Below are positions 49,092 to 60,806 of a DNA stretch of 64,000 nt, piece after piece (position 1 is the first letter of the stretch; every line of letters starts with the position of its first letter). The DNA is from CAVSDF01 sp963726715. GTDB lineage: Bacteria > Bacteroidota > Rhodothermia > Rhodothermales > BA12. The DNA is taken from assembly GCA_963726715.1 (NCBI GenBank), contig CAVSDF010000005.1, forward strand, positions 496,001-560,000. The letters run 5' to 3'. Made by a program: the position numbers and the translations under genes. The notes under the pieces are model-generated. The model was given only the letters and a program-made list of their open reading frames with translations. It was not told the DNA's origin and ran no database searches.

Positions 49092-51389
49092 TCAGCGCGC
49101 CACGGTCAGGGTCTGCGTGCTGCGCGTCGCGCCCGCCGTCATGCGGAGCACGTAGGTGCCCGAGGCGAGGTGCGACGTGTCGAGCGTGCGGGTCTGCTCG
49201 CCCGGCGTGACCGTCTCGGCCATCTGGGCGACCATCCGGCCGAGCACGTCGTAGACCTCGACGCGAACCTCGCCGCTCGTCTCGGCGGAGAAGCGCAGCG
49301 TCACGCGGTCGCGGGTGGGGTTCGGGTAGGCGGCGAAGCGCGTGGCGCCGTCGAGGACGGGGGTGCCGTCGGCGGCGGTGGCGGTGCTGCCGGTGAGCCA
49401 GACGGACTCGGGCGCGGTGATCGTCACCGCGTTGCCGGCGCGGTCGAGCGAGCCGGTTGCGGTGAGCACGTTGGTGAACTCGATGATGGCGTTGTTCGAC
49501 TTCTCAGCGACGAACGCCGAGCCGTTGCTGACGGCCACGTCGACCGGGTTGCCGAGCTTCGAGAGCGGGCCGCGGACGCGGTAGCGGAAGGCCACGTTGC
49601 CGCTCGCGAGGGCGCCGGCGCCGATCGTGATCAGCTGCCCGTCGTTCGGGTCGGCGGCGCTGCCGACATCGGTGAGGACGAGAACGTCGGTGCCGCGGTC
49701 GTGGAAGATGCCGTGCAGGTTGACGGTGATCTTGGCGCCGTTCAGGTCGGTCGGCGTGATCGTGCGCGAGGGGCCGTTGACGCCCTTGGTGAGGAAGAAG
49801 TCGTCGAAGACGACGACGACACCGTCGGTGCCTGCGCCGTAGAGGCGGTCTTCGCTGCGTCCGTAGTGGATGTCCCAGACGGCGCGCCGCGTGCCACCGG
49901 CGGTCATCCCGAGGTTGGTCACGACGAACGACGGGGCGACGTTGCCGAACCCGCCGGCACCGGCACCGGCGCCGATGGCGAAAGCAGCGATGCTCTGCGC
50001 GCCGACGTTGGCGACGAGGAGCGTGGTGCGGTCGTCCACGACGACGAGGCCCTTGGGCGCGTTGAGCGTCGTGTTCGAGCCGACGATCATGCCGTCGGCG
50101 GTGCCAATGTCATCCATCGCGGTCGTCGTGCTGACGCCCGAGCGGTAGAAGACGCCGCCCGCGGTGCCGACGCCGTCGAAGGTGATGTAGGCGCCGCCGT
50201 TCTCGGCCACGCTGATCGACTCGATGCTCGTGATCGTCGGCAGGCCGGAGAAGGTCGCCGTCACGTTGAGCATCGCGTCGTAGCGCACGATGGCGTCGTC
50301 GGCGACTTCCGACGGGTTGATCGTGGCGACGATGGCACCGGCGGGCGTGATGTCGACCGACTCGGCCGAGGCAGCGGCGCGGGTGAACGTCGGGGCGGCG
50401 TTGAACTCACCAACGAGCGCCGAGAGGTTCTCGAAGCGCATCACCATCGAGTTCGATTTCTCCGAGACGATGGCCGCGCCGTTCATGACGACGACATCGG
50501 TCGGGTTGCCGAGGTTGGTGTTGGCGCCGCGGTTGATGAACGAGACCGGCGTGTTGACCGTGCCCGTCTCCGTCCGCGCGAACGGGATGGCGAGGAGGGC
50601 GCCGTCGGTGGCGCTTGCGGCGCTGCCGACATCGGTGAGGACGATCTGGTCGCCCGTGCCGGAGAATCCGCCGACGACATCGATGCCGTGGAGGTTGACG
50701 GTCACCTTGGCGCCGTTGAACGTCGGCGTGATCGTCGCGGTCGGGGTGGCGGCGCCGCGGCGCACCGAGAGGGTGCTGTAGACGAGGACGGTGCCGTTCG
50801 TGCAGGAGACGAAGAGGCGGTCGGTGGCGCGGTCGTAGAACGAGTCCCACGGCTTGGCGCCGCCGAGGTCGCTGACGGTGAACATCGGGGCGACGTTGCC
50901 GGTCGAGGCGGCGTCGTGGACGACGATGGTGCCTGCGCCGAAGTCGGCGATGAAGAGCGCCTGCTTCGTCATCAGCGCGCCACCGGTGGCGGCGGTGCGG
51001 ATCGAGTCGACGAAGATGCCCTTCGGCGCCGTCAGGCCGACGAGGCTTCCGAAGAGGCGCCCGGTGCCGCCCGCGATGGTGGCGTTCGTCCCGGTGGCGA
51101 CGTTCGCCACGCGAAACACGCCGCCGCGCGGCGTCGAGCCGGTGGTGCCGTCGAAGGTCACGTAGCCCGTGCCGTCGGCGCCGACGCCGATGCTCTCGAT
51201 GCTCTGCGTCGAACCGACGTTGCGAAGCTCGGCGATGCGCGGCCCGATCGGCAGGGGCAGGCGGGCGATGAGGTCGCCGCTCGCGCCAGCGGGGTTCTGG
51301 GTGACGAAGAGGCTCGGCTGCGCCACGACGGGCGCGGCGGCGAGCAAGAGGGTGAGACCGGCAAGCGGTCGCGCGTGACGAAGCGTCAT
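49092..51389 (-). CDS. Secreted protein with duplicated propeller-like halves and a type IX sorting domain
   Basis: A 765-residue exported protein: signal peptide (ARPLAGLTLLLAAAPVVAQ), two homologous halves of about 320 residues each, and a C-terminal sorting domain of the type IX system (YPNPTRDRVTLRFSAET, VEVYDVLGRMV, GTYVLRMTAG). Matching segments of the two halves are ESIGVGADGTGYVTFDG / ESISVAENGGAYITFDG, APKGIFV / APKGLVV, TFNGAKVTVNLHGID / DLNGAKITVNLHGIF, VLTDVGSAA in both, and LGNPTDVVV / LGNPVDVAV followed by SEKSN / AEKSN. The pattern suggests a beta-propeller. Its surface delivery would depend on SprA, also encoded here. Function unknown. Confidence 0.85.
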   Translation of the reverse strand: MTLRHARPLAGLTLLLAAAPVVAQPSLFVTQNPAGASGDLIARLPLPIGPRIAELRNVGSTQSIESIGVGADGTGYVTFDGTTGSTPRGGVFRVANVATGTNATIAGGTGRLFGSLVGLTAPKGIFVDSIRTAATGGALMTKQALFIADFGAGTIVVHDAASTGNVAPMFTVSDLGGAKPWDSFYDRATDRLFVSCTNGTVLVYSTLSVRRGAATPTATITPTFNGAKVTVNLHGIDVVGGFSGTGDQIVLTDVGSAASATDGALLAIPFARTETGTVNTPVSFINRGANTNLGNPTDVVVMNGAAIVSEKSNSMVMRFENLSALVGEFNAAPTFTRAAASAESVDITPAGAIVATINPSEVADDAIVRYDAMLNVTATFSGLPTITSIESISVAENGGAYITFDGVGTAGGVFYRSGVSTTTAMDDIGTADGMIVGSNTTLNAPKGLVVVDDRTTLLVANVGAQSIAAFAIGAGAGAGGFGNVAPSFVVTNLGMTAGGTRRAVWDIHYGRSEDRLYGAGTDGVVVVFDDFFLTKGVNGPSRTITPTDLNGAKITVNLHGIFHDRGTDVLVLTDVGSAADPNDGQLITIGAGALASGNVAFRYRVRGPLSKLGNPVDVAVSNGSAFVAEKSNNAIIEFTNVLTATGSLDRAGNAVTITAPESVWLTGSTATAADGTPVLDGATRFAAYPNPTRDRVTLRFSAETSGEVRVEVYDVLGRMVAQMAETVTPGEQTRTLDTSHLASGTYVLRMTAGATRSTQTLTVAR

Positions 51390-51438
51390 GGTGTGCGTCG
51401 GGGGAAGAGGGGTGACGAGGTGTGACGAGGAACTGCGT

Positions 51439-51446
51439 CAATTCTA
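51439..51446 (-). promoter_or_regulatory. Putative -7 element TAGAATTG upstream of the type IX cargo gene
   Basis: TAGAATTG on the minus strand, about 50 bases upstream of the ATG at 51389, close to TAnnTTTG. The rest of the 298-base gap up to clpC holds one terminator-like hairpin (51633-51665) and no ORF I can support. Confidence 0.3.
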
Positions 51447-51632
51447 CTCCGCTGGAATGTTCACCCTTTGCTCACCTCGTGGTCAACGTGTCATCGTTAC
51501 CGATGCCTCACGCTTGTACCTGTACGATTTCCGACGCGTCGGTTCGGGTGACGCACCCGGGGATAAGGGGGCCCGGGCGATACGTCTCCGCGCCCCCAGA
51601 TCGTGACCGCACGCCGATCGCCCATGCACATG

Positions 51633-51665
51633 CGCCCCCGGCACCACGAAGGGCACCGGGGGCGC
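51633..51665 (-). terminator. Hairpin after clpC
   Basis: CGCCCCCGG / CCGGGGGCG, a 9-base stem, 23 bases downstream of the clpC stop. There is no clear T-run. Confidence 0.5.
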
Positions 51666-51687
51666 GGACATCGGCAGCAGACGCGCG

Positions 51688-54313
<2,626 letters not shown>

Positions 54314-54491
54314 CAGGGGAGAGTGGGGAGTAGTCGGACGGCACGGGCGCCCCGGAAGGAGCGGCGGGTGCCGGAGGAGGATGTCGGGCGGAGATGCAAA
54401 CGCCCTGCCACGGAGCCGCCGAGGGGCTGGCGCTGACAGGGCGACGGGGCGGAGGTGACAGCGCGTCAGGTCCGCGTGCGTGGCCGATTCG

Positions 54492-54890
54492 TCAGGCGGC
54501 AAACGACGATCCGCAGCCGCACGTGGAGGTCGCCTGCGGGTTGTCGAAGGTGAAGCCGCGGGCGTTGAGGCCGTCGTGGTAATCGACGGTCGTGCCCATG
54601 AGGTAGAGGCCCTGCCGCTTGTCGACGAAGACGGTCACGCCATCGACGACGAACGAGGCGTCGTGTTCGCGCATCTTGTCGAAGCCGAGCAGGTAGCTCA
54701 TCCCCGAGCATCCGCCGCCGCGCACGCCGACGCGCAGGGCGTAGCCCTCGGGGATGTCCTTCTCGGTCATGATCTTGCGCACCGCGTCGGCGGCGCGGCC
54801 GGTCAGGCGGATCGGGGCGGGGGGCCCGGCGGGCGCGGGCATCGTCGCGGCGGGTGCCGGAGCGGGCGGGGCAAGGGTGGCGGTATCCAT
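54492..54890 (-). CDS. erpA: A-type iron-sulfur carrier (ErpA/IscA family)
   Basis: A 132-residue A-type Fe-S carrier, delivering clusters to apo-proteins. Conserved cysteines are in VGVRGGGCSGMSYLLGFD and STCGCGSSF; DYHDGLNARGFTFDNPQA is the family central segment. A 25-residue Ala/Pro-rich N-terminal extension precedes the domain (MDTATLAPPAPAPAATMPAP). IscA, ErpA and SufA cannot be told apart by sequence alone; no suf or isc genes adjoin it. It is followed by clpC on the same strand after 178 bases and preceded by mutY. Confidence 0.9.
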   Translation of the reverse strand: MDTATLAPPAPAPAATMPAPAGPPAPIRLTGRAADAVRKIMTEKDIPEGYALRVGVRGGGCSGMSYLLGFDKMREHDASFVVDGVTVFVDKRQGLYLMGTTVDYHDGLNARGFTFDNPQATSTCGCGSSFAA

Positions 54891-55062
54891 CGCGGTCTCT
54901 CGGGAAAGGCAGGTCGGGCGTCGGGTCGTCGTCCGTGACAATGACGCGCCCTCGGGCGGAAACGCCCCGGCAGGCCCGAATCGGGCGTCCGGGGCGCAGG
55001 ATTTCCGAACGAGACCGCACAGGCCATGTTTCGGACGCGGTTCGCGGCGACGGCGCCTCCGC

Positions 55063-56205
55063 TCACCCGAACAGCGTCGGCGCGGCGCGGGCGGCGGCGA
55101 CGGCCTCGAAGACCTTGTGCGTGGCGCGCGGGATGGCGAGCGTGGCGAGATCATCGTCCGAGGCCCACCGCAGCGCGAGCGTCGAGGCGGCGACGCCTGA
55201 CGCGATGCGGCACTCGAAGGCGCGCAGTGTGACCCGCAGGTGGGAGTACGCGTGCCCGACGACCGCCACGCACGCCCCGACCGACGCCTCGACGCCCAGT
55301 TCCTCGCGGACCTCGCGGGCGCACGCCGCCGCCGCCGTCTCGCCGGGTTCGATCTTGCCGCCGGGAAGCTCCCACAGCCCGCCGAGCATCGCCGACTCGG
55401 GCCGCTGCTGCATGAGCACGCGCCCGGCATCGTCGCGCAGGAGGGCTACGGCAACCTCCACGTGCGGCACCGGTGCCTTCGCCGCGACGACCGGGTACGC
55501 CTCCGGACGCCCCTCGGCGCGCGCCGCGCAGACGGATTCGAGCGGGCACACCGGGCACGACGGCGCGCGGGGCGTGCAAACCGTCGCGCCGAGTTCCATG
55601 ATGCCCTGGTTGAAGTCGCCCGGCGCCTCGACCGGCAGCAGGGCGTCGGCGAGGGCTTGAAGCCGTTTTTGCACGCGCGGCTGCTTCGCCACCTCGGTCA
55701 CGGCGAAGACGCGGGCGAGCACGCGCGTCACGTTGCCGTCGAGGACGGCGTGCGGGCGGTCGTGGGCGATCGAGAGGACGGCGGCGGCGGTGTACGGCCC
55801 GACGCCGGGGAGCGCGCGGAAGGCATCGTAGGTGTCGGGGACGACTCCGCCGTGGTCGCGGGCGACGGTCTCGGCGGCGCGTTTGAGGTTGCGGGCGCGG
55901 GCGTAGTAGCCGAGGCCCTCCCAGAGCTTGAGCACATCGTCGAGCGGCGCGTCGGCGAGGGCGGTGGCGGTCGGGAAAGCGGCCATGAAGCGCCGGAAAT
56001 AGCCATCGGCGGTCTCGACGCGTGTCTGCTGCAGCATCGTCTCGGAGACCCAGATGGCGTACGGATCGCGCGTGTCGCGCCACGGCATTGCCCGGTGTCC
56101 GGCCCGAAACCATGCGACGAGGCGCGTGCGGAAGGCGTCGAGGGTGGCGTCCGGGAGCGCGGCGGGGTCGGGGAGCGGCATGGGGCTGGGGATGGCCGGG
56201 GGCAT
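55063..56205 (-). CDS. mutY: A/G-specific adenine glycosylase MutY
   Basis: Removes adenine opposite 8-oxoguanine in base excision repair. It has the HhH-GPD catalytic core (MPWRDTRDPYAIWVSETMLQQTRVETADGYF, with the catalytic Glu), GVGPYTAAAVLSIAHDRPHAVLDGNVTRVLARVF, and the catalytic Asp in PGDFNQGIMELGATVC. The 4Fe-4S cysteines are CTPRAPSCPVCPLESVC. The C-terminal NUDIX-like domain for 8-oxoG recognition (RVLMQQRPESAMLGGLWELPGGKIEPGE) is complete. The size (about 380) is normal. The start could be the ATG at 56205 or one eight codons later at 56181; neither is decided by a clear ribosome binding site. Start lies about 110 bases from a divergent Omp85 gene. Confidence 0.97.
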   Translation of the reverse strand: MPPAIPSPMPLPDPAALPDATLDAFRTRLVAWFRAGHRAMPWRDTRDPYAIWVSETMLQQTRVETADGYFRRFMAAFPTATALADAPLDDVLKLWEGLGYYARARNLKRAAETVARDHGGVVPDTYDAFRALPGVGPYTAAAVLSIAHDRPHAVLDGNVTRVLARVFAVTEVAKQPRVQKRLQALADALLPVEAPGDFNQGIMELGATVCTPRAPSCPVCPLESVCAARAEGRPEAYPVVAAKAPVPHVEVAVALLRDDAGRVLMQQRPESAMLGGLWELPGGKIEPGETAAAACAREVREELGVEASVGACVAVVGHAYSHLRVTLRAFECRIASGVAASTLALRWASDDDLATLAIPRATHKVFEAVAAARAAPTLFG

Positions 56206-56315
56206 CGCGCGGGGTGGGGCGTGCGTTCCCGCATCCCCCGCATCCAGCGGGCCGCCGCGGGGGATCGGCACTTCCCCCCACCCCCCGCGCGTTGCCCCCT
56301 CACACGCCCCGCCCG

Positions 56316-58140
56316 ATGTCCCGCCACTGCCTCCTGCTCGTTCTCGCCGCCGCTGCCGCGCCGCAGGCCCGCGCGCAGGACGCGCCGCCGCCGCGAGACA
56401 CGCTCGCCGCCGCGCCCGTGTGGGCGCTCGTGGCAGATGGGGCCGCCACCGACTGGGCACCGCGGCCCGCCTGGACCGCCGACAGCGTCGCCGCCGCCTC
56501 CCGCGACGCGCTCGCGTGGCTGCGCCGCCGGGGCCATGCCGACGCGCGCCTCGACTCCGCCGTCGTGGTCTCTGGCGTCACCGGCGCGCGTGCGCGTCTC
56601 TTCGCCTCGACCGGCGCGCGGCGGCGCCTCGCCGAGGTGCGCATCGACGGCGCCTCGCCCGAGCGCCTGCCGACCTTGCGCCGCGCCGTCGGGATCGACG
56701 CGGGTGATGTCTTCACCGATGCTGCCGCGAGCGCCGCCGCCGGGCGCTTGCTGGCTGTCTACGCCGACGCGGGCAACCCGCTCGCCTCGGTCGCCATCGA
56801 CATCGAGGGCGGGGGCGCGCGGCTCGTGTTTCGCGTCGACGAGGGCGCGGCGGTCGTGCTCGACAGCGTGGCGGTGGTCGGGGGGCGAGACGCAGGCGGC
56901 GTTCGTGGCGCGCGTGATGGGCGTCGAGATCGGGCGACCGCTGCGCGGATTCCGGGCCGAGCGGATGGCGGCGCGGCTGCGCGCCACCGGGTACTTCCGC
57001 CGCGTCGGACGCGTCGCCCTCGTGCGCGACAGCGTGGGCGCGCTCGTGGCGGTGCTGCCGGTCGAGGAGGTGCCGCCGGGGGCCTTCGACCTCGTGCTCG
57101 GCCTGCTGCCGCGCCACCCAGCCGGGGCAGAAGGCGCAGCTCGCGGCACGGGCAGCCTCACGCTGCGCAACCTCGCCGGGCCGGCTACGACCTCGCCGTG
57201 CGGCTCGACCGCCTGCCCGGGCACGTCGCCAACGCCAGCGCCCGCGCCGCCTCGCCGTACCTGCTGGGCCTGCCGCTGCGGCGTAGAAGCGCGCTTCGAC
57301 GGCCTGCCAGCAGGATTCGACGCTCGCCCAGCCAGCGCTACCGCGCCGAGGGCGGCGTCTTCTCGGGGCGCGGTCGGCGGGCGCGGGCATCGAGATCGTG
57401 GCCCTCGTGACGCTCGACCGGACGCGTCCGGGCCTCGCCGGGTCGCGCTGCGCGGATCGGGCGCCGGATCGTGCGGGCGCGGCCCAGCGCATCGCCCGCA
57501 CCGAGCGCGCTCTACACCGGCGCGGGCCTGCGCTACACCCCACCGACGTGCCCGAGAACCCGCGCCGCGGCCTCTCGCCGACGTCATCGCCGAGGTCGGG
57601 CGCGCACCGGCCTCAGCCGCCTCGAAGCCGCGCCGGGCACGGCCTTTCCCGGCTCTGGGGTGCCCACCCCGTCGGACACGCTCCGCCGCGTGGCCTCCAC
57701 CGTCCAGCAGCAGCGGCTCACCGCCCACGTGCGCGCCTTCGTCCCCTGCTTCGCCGGCAGGTGCTCGTGGTGGGCGGCGACGCGTGGGTGCTGCGCGCCG
57801 ACGGCTTCGACGAGGCCGACCTGTTCCGCATCGGCGGCGCGACGAGCCTGCGCGGCTACGACGAGGAGCAGTTCCGCGCCCGCACCGCCGCCCGCGCCGT
57901 CGCCGAAGTCCGCTACCAGGTCGACGCCGATCTCCTACGCCTTCCTCTTCGCCGACGCCGGCTACGTAGACCAGCCCGCGCTCGGCGGACGCGTCGCGGT
58001 GTCGCGGCTTCCGCCCCGGCTACGGCCTCGGCGTGCAACTCGACACGCCCGCGGGCCTCGTGCTCGCCACCTACGCCGCCAGCCCCGAGACCGGCTTCGG
58101 CGCCGGACGCATCCACATCGGCGTCCGGTTCGGGTTGTAG
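56316..58140 (+). CDS. Omp85/BamA-superfamily outer-membrane protein (many frameshifts)
   Basis: Outer-membrane protein of about 605 residues: signal peptide (MSRHCLLLVLAAAAAPQARAQ), POTRA-like N-terminal domain (RRRGHADARLDSAVVVSGVTGARARLFAS and RLAEVRIDGASPERLPTLRRAVG) and a barrel. The barrel carries FRIGGATSLRGYDEEQF, the conserved RGY/F lid motif of Omp85 barrels, and ends YGLGVQLDTPAGLVLATYAASPE and IHIGVRFGL, with an aromatic/hydrophobic C-terminus. Between about 56880 and 57990 the similarity jumps among frames at least six times, each with recognisable strands (LRATGYFRRVGRVALVRDSVG, SYAFLFADAGYVDQP). Whether it is BamA-like, TamA-like or a related assembly factor cannot be decided. 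Confidence 0.85.
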
Positions 58141-58147
58141 ACGGGCG

Positions 58148-58154
58148 TAGCTTG
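58148..58154 (+). promoter_or_regulatory. Putative -7 element TAGCTTG upstream of the SMR gene
   Basis: GTAGCTTGGCG about 34 bases before the ATG at 58188. It resembles the element before rsmE (GTAGCTTCCG, 58633) and the Bacteroidota -7 consensus. Confidence 0.35.
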
Positions 58155-58187
58155 GCGCCGTCTCCCCCCACCCGATCCGCGTTTCCG

Positions 58188-58518
58188 ATGGCCTGGTTCG
58201 CCCTTCTCGTCGCCGGACTGCTCGAAGTCGTCTGGGCGATCGGCCTCAAGCAGACCGACGGCTTCTCGCGCCTCGGCCCGAGCGTGGTGACGCTCGCGGC
58301 GATGGCGGCGAGCTTCGGACTCCTCGCCTACGCGCTCAAGACGCTGCCAGTCGGGCACCGCGTACGCCATCTGGACCGGCATCGGCGCGCTCGGCACGGC
58401 GATTCTCGGGATGGCGATCTACGGCGAGCCGCGGACGGTCGGGCGCCTCGTCTGCCTCGGCCTCATCGTGGCGGGCATCACGGGCCTCAAGATCCTCACG
58501 CCCGATCCGGCTGCGTGA
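58188..58518 (+). CDS. SMR-family multidrug/guanidinium exporter (one frameshift)
   Basis: Small four-helix multidrug-resistance-type transporter of about 109 residues, inner membrane. MAWFALLVAGLLEVVWAIGLK with the essential Glu in LLEVVWA, and SFGLLAYALKTLPVG, are typical. After LPVG an extra G in a GGG run at about 58360 breaks the frame; the correct continuation TAYAIWTGIGALGTAILGMAIYGEP and LCLGLIVAGITGLKIL matches SugE/Gdx-type SMR proteins. Removing the base restores a normal-size protein. Whether it exports guanidinium or cationic drugs is not decided by sequence. Confidence 0.92.
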
Positions 58519-58547
58519 CGGGGAGTGGAGGATGCCGGACCGCTGTA

Positions 58548-58568
58548 GACGCATCGGCGATGCGTCTC
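58548..58568. repeat. Palindromic repeat family C, copy 3
   Basis: AGACGCATCGGCGATGCGTC plus T: a palindrome with one central mismatch, immediately after the SMR gene and before rsmE. The flanking GTAG and CTCTG partly match the family ends. Confidence 0.7.
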
Positions 58569-58633
58569 TGCCATCCGGCGCGGTCCTCCGTCGCGGCGCG
58601 CCCGCCCGGCGACCCATGGGCAGGCGTCCGGCG

Positions 58634-58642
58634 TAGCTTCCG
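58634..58642 (+). promoter_or_regulatory. Putative -7 element upstream of rsmE
   Basis: GTAGCTTCCG about 27 bases before the GTG at 58669. It belongs to the recurrent GTAnCTTSnG box. Confidence 0.3.
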
Positions 58643-58668
58643 CCCTCTGCACCGCCGCCGCGATTCCC

Positions 58669-59412
58669 GTGACCACCGTCTTCCACGCGCCCCCGACCGC
58701 CTTCACGACGCCGCCCGATGGCGCGCCGGGCGAGATCGGCATCGGCTCGCACGTCGTCCTGCCCGACACCGAAGCGCGCCACGCGACGCGCGTGCTGCGG
58801 CTGCGCGAGGGCGCGGAGATCGTGGTCGTCGATGGCGCCGGGGGATGGCACCGGGTGCGGCTCGTCCACACCGAAATCGGACGTGCGATCGGCGACGTGG
58901 TGGCGAGCGAGCGTCCTCCGCCGCCGGCGCCGCTGCGCCTCGCCCTCGCCGTTCTCAAATCCGACGAGCGCTTCGAGACGGCCATCGAGAAGGCGACCGA
59001 ACTGGGCGTGACCGACATCGTGCCGGTGATTTCGTCGCGCGTCGAGGCGGGCGCGCGGTTTCGGGGCGAGCGCGCTCGCGCCGTCCTCGTCGCCGCGATG
59101 AAGCAGAGCCTTCGCGCCCACCTGCCGCACCTGCACGCGCCCGCGCCCCTCGCCACCGTCGTCGGGCCGCGCGCGGTCGTCCTCCACGAAGGCGCGCCGC
59201 TCGCCGACACGCTCGCGCGGATGCTCGCCGCGCCGGTCTCCGACGATGCCGCGCCGCTGACGCTCGTCGTGGGGCCGGAGGGCGGGTTCACCGATGCCGA
59301 ACTCGCCGCCGCCGTCGCCGCCGGGGCATCGGTCGCCTCGCTCGGGGCCGCGCGGTTGCGGGCGGAAACCGCCGCCATCGTTGCCGTTGCGCTCGCCACG
59401 GTGCGCGGGTGA
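58669..59412 (+). CDS. rsmE: 16S rRNA (uracil1498-N3)-methyltransferase
   Basis: Methylates N3 of U1498 in 16S rRNA using S-adenosylmethionine; SPOUT superfamily, with the deep trefoil knot at the C-terminus. RHATRVLRLREGAEIVVVDGAGGWHRV is the N-terminal RNA-binding domain; ALAVLKSDERFETAIEKATELGVTDIVPV, LVVGPEGGFTDAEL and SLGAARLRAETAAIVAVAL are the family signatures. It starts with a GTG that encodes the first M of MTTVFHAPP. Length 247 is normal. It follows the SMR gene after a family C palindrome and a promoter-like box. Confidence 0.96.
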   Translation: MTTVFHAPPTAFTTPPDGAPGEIGIGSHVVLPDTEARHATRVLRLREGAEIVVVDGAGGWHRVRLVHTEIGRAIGDVVASERPPPPAPLRLALAVLKSDERFETAIEKATELGVTDIVPVISSRVEAGARFRGERARAVLVAAMKQSLRAHLPHLHAPAPLATVVGPRAVVLHEGAPLADTLARMLAAPVSDDAAPLTLVVGPEGGFTDAELAAAVAAGASVASLGAARLRAETAAIVAVALATVRG

Positions 59413-59433
59413 CGGGCGGTGGGGGGCGGGGAA

Positions 59434-59458
59434 GGGCGGGTTTGGAACCCGCCCCTAC
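59434..59458. repeat. Palindromic repeat family B, copy 3
   Basis: GGGCGGGTTTGGAACCCGCC followed by CCTAC, between rsmE and the cupin gene. It shares the GGGCGGGTnnnnACCCGCCCCTAC pattern with 3232 and 37792. Confidence 0.75.
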
Positions 59459-59496
59459 GGATGGCCTGTTTTCTTTTGTTCGATTGTCTCGCTTCT

Positions 59497-59916
59497 ATGT
59501 CTGTGCTTGCTGCTTCCGCGCTCGCCGCGCCTGCCGATCCCATCCGCGTCGTCAACCTCGCGGAGGCATTCGGGCGGTTTTCCGACACGTGGTCGCCGAA
59601 GATCGTCGGCGAGCTGAACGGGCAGCAGGTCAAGCTCGCGCGGATCGAGGGCGCGTTCATCTGGCACGCGCACGAGGGCGAAGACGAGCTCTTTCTGGTG
59701 ATCGAGGGCGGTTTCCGGATGGACCTGCGCGATGCCGACGGCGCCGAGCGGTCGGTGGACGTTGCCACGGGCGAGTTCGTGATCGTGCCGCGCGGCGTCG
59801 AGCACCGGCCCGTCGCCGAGCGCCCGGCGTCGATCCTGCTCTTCGAACCCGCCTCGACGCACCATACGGGGGGCGTCGACTCGCCCCGCACCGTCCACGT
59901 TCTCGACCGCCTCTGA
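59497..59916 (+). CDS. Cupin-domain protein
   Basis: A 139-residue protein with a single cupin barrel. FSDTWSPKIVGELNGQQVKLARIEGAFIWHAHEGEDELFLVIEGGF carries the first metal-binding motif (HAHEGEDE), and FVIVPRGVEHRPVAE carries the second (His). It is a metal-dependent small-molecule enzyme or binding protein of unknown activity. The start is uncertain: an ATG at 59461 would add 12 residues. The stop TGA overlaps the ATG of the NUDIX gene (TGATG), so the two are coupled. Confidence 0.9.
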   Translation: MSVLAASALAAPADPIRVVNLAEAFGRFSDTWSPKIVGELNGQQVKLARIEGAFIWHAHEGEDELFLVIEGGFRMDLRDADGAERSVDVATGEFVIVPRGVEHRPVAERPASILLFEPASTHHTGGVDSPRTVHVLDRL

Positions 59917-60509
59917 TGCCCGCCGATTCCGCCGCTCCGAATCCCGACGACCTCACCGAAACGACGCTCGACACGCACGAGGTCTACGATGGCGCCCTGC
60001 TACACGTCTTCCGCGACACCGTCGAGACGCCGTCGGGCGGGACGTCGGTGCGCGAGTGGATCCGGCATCCGGGCGCCGCCGCCGTCGTTCCGCTCTTCGA
60101 CAATGGCGACACGCTCCTCGTCCGGCAGTTCCGCTACCCGCCGCGCCGGACGTTCCTCGAAGTGCCCGCCGGAAAGCTCGACCGCTCCGGTCTGGAGGGT
60201 GCGTGCGAAGACCCGGCCGTCGCCGCGCGCCGCGAACTCGCCGAAGAAACCGGCCTCACCGCCGAGACCCTGACGCCGCTCGGTCCGCTCTACCCGTGCA
60301 TCGGCTACTCGGACGAGGTCATCCACTTCTTTCTCGCCGAAGGCCTCACCGAAGGCAAAACCAACCTCGGCGAGGGCGAGCACGCCATCCCGGTCCGAAT
60401 GCCCTTCGCCGACGCCGTCGCCCAGGCGCGCCGCGGCGAGATCGCCGACATGAAGACCGCGATGGGCCTCGTGCTCGCCGACGCCCACCTCGCGGCGCGG
60501 CGCGCGTGA
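59916..60509 (+). CDS. NUDIX hydrolase, ADP-ribose pyrophosphatase-like
   Basis: A 197-residue NUDIX hydrolase of the ADP-ribose pyrophosphatase type. The N-terminal strand region contains VREWIRHPGAAAVVPLFDNGDTLLVRQFRYP. The Nudix box is RRELAEETGL with the preceding GKLD-type glycine, and PCIGYSDEVIHFFLAEGL is the ADPRase-specific segment. It probably cleaves ADP-ribose or other nucleotide sugars to AMP and a phosphosugar. The ATG overlaps the cupin stop. A link to the cupin is suggested by coupling only. Confidence 0.93.
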   Translation: MPADSAAPNPDDLTETTLDTHEVYDGALLHVFRDTVETPSGGTSVREWIRHPGAAAVVPLFDNGDTLLVRQFRYPPRRTFLEVPAGKLDRSGLEGACEDPAVAARRELAEETGLTAETLTPLGPLYPCIGYSDEVIHFFLAEGLTEGKTNLGEGEHAIPVRMPFADAVAQARRGEIADMKTAMGLVLADAHLAARRA

Positions 60510-60517
60510 GTGCGGGG

Positions 60518-60541
60518 TGAGTCGTCCGTCGTCGTCGATGG
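60518..60541. repeat. Heptanucleotide-like tract downstream of the NUDIX gene
   Basis: GTGAGTCGTCCGTCGTCGTC, two to three GTCCGTC-like units, at the start of the 297-base gap before secG. The rest of the gap holds no ORF I can support; a promoter-like box lies at 60738. Confidence 0.5.
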
Positions 60542-60737
60542 CTGCGGTAGGGACGACGCCTTCGTGGCCCGGCGCCCGCCCGCGCCTGCCTCGCCGGGCA
60601 TCGCGTCGCCACCGCCTCTGGCCCCGAGGGCGAACGCGTCGCCCGTACGCCCCCTGTGGTGTGTCCGTGGCCCACCGAACGCCGCGAATTGACGCCGAAG
60701 CGCGTCGGCGGGCGAGGACCGGTGGGGCAGGGCGGCG

Positions 60738-60746
60738 TATCTTCGG
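60738..60746 (+). promoter_or_regulatory. Putative -7 element upstream of secG
   Basis: GTATCTTCGG about 61 bases before the secG ATG, of the same type as the boxes at 28500 and 58148. Confidence 0.3.
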
Positions 60747-60806
60747 GGGCTACACCGCTTCCGAACGTCCGCGCGGCTTCGTGCCCGTCTCCTTCCTTCT
60801 CGATCC

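Noticed and set aside
54401..54443. CGCCCTGCCA ... TGACAGGGCG upstream of clpC as a family A copy
   Set aside because: The arms match only partly and the loop of more than 20 bases is too long compared with the other copies.
57471..60509. One 1,012-codon plus-strand frame across omp85, the SMR gene, rsmE and the NUDIX gene
   Set aside because: Only pieces match real proteins (the omp85 tail region, the SMR start and the NUDIX protein). The rest is read out of frame, so separate genes were annotated.
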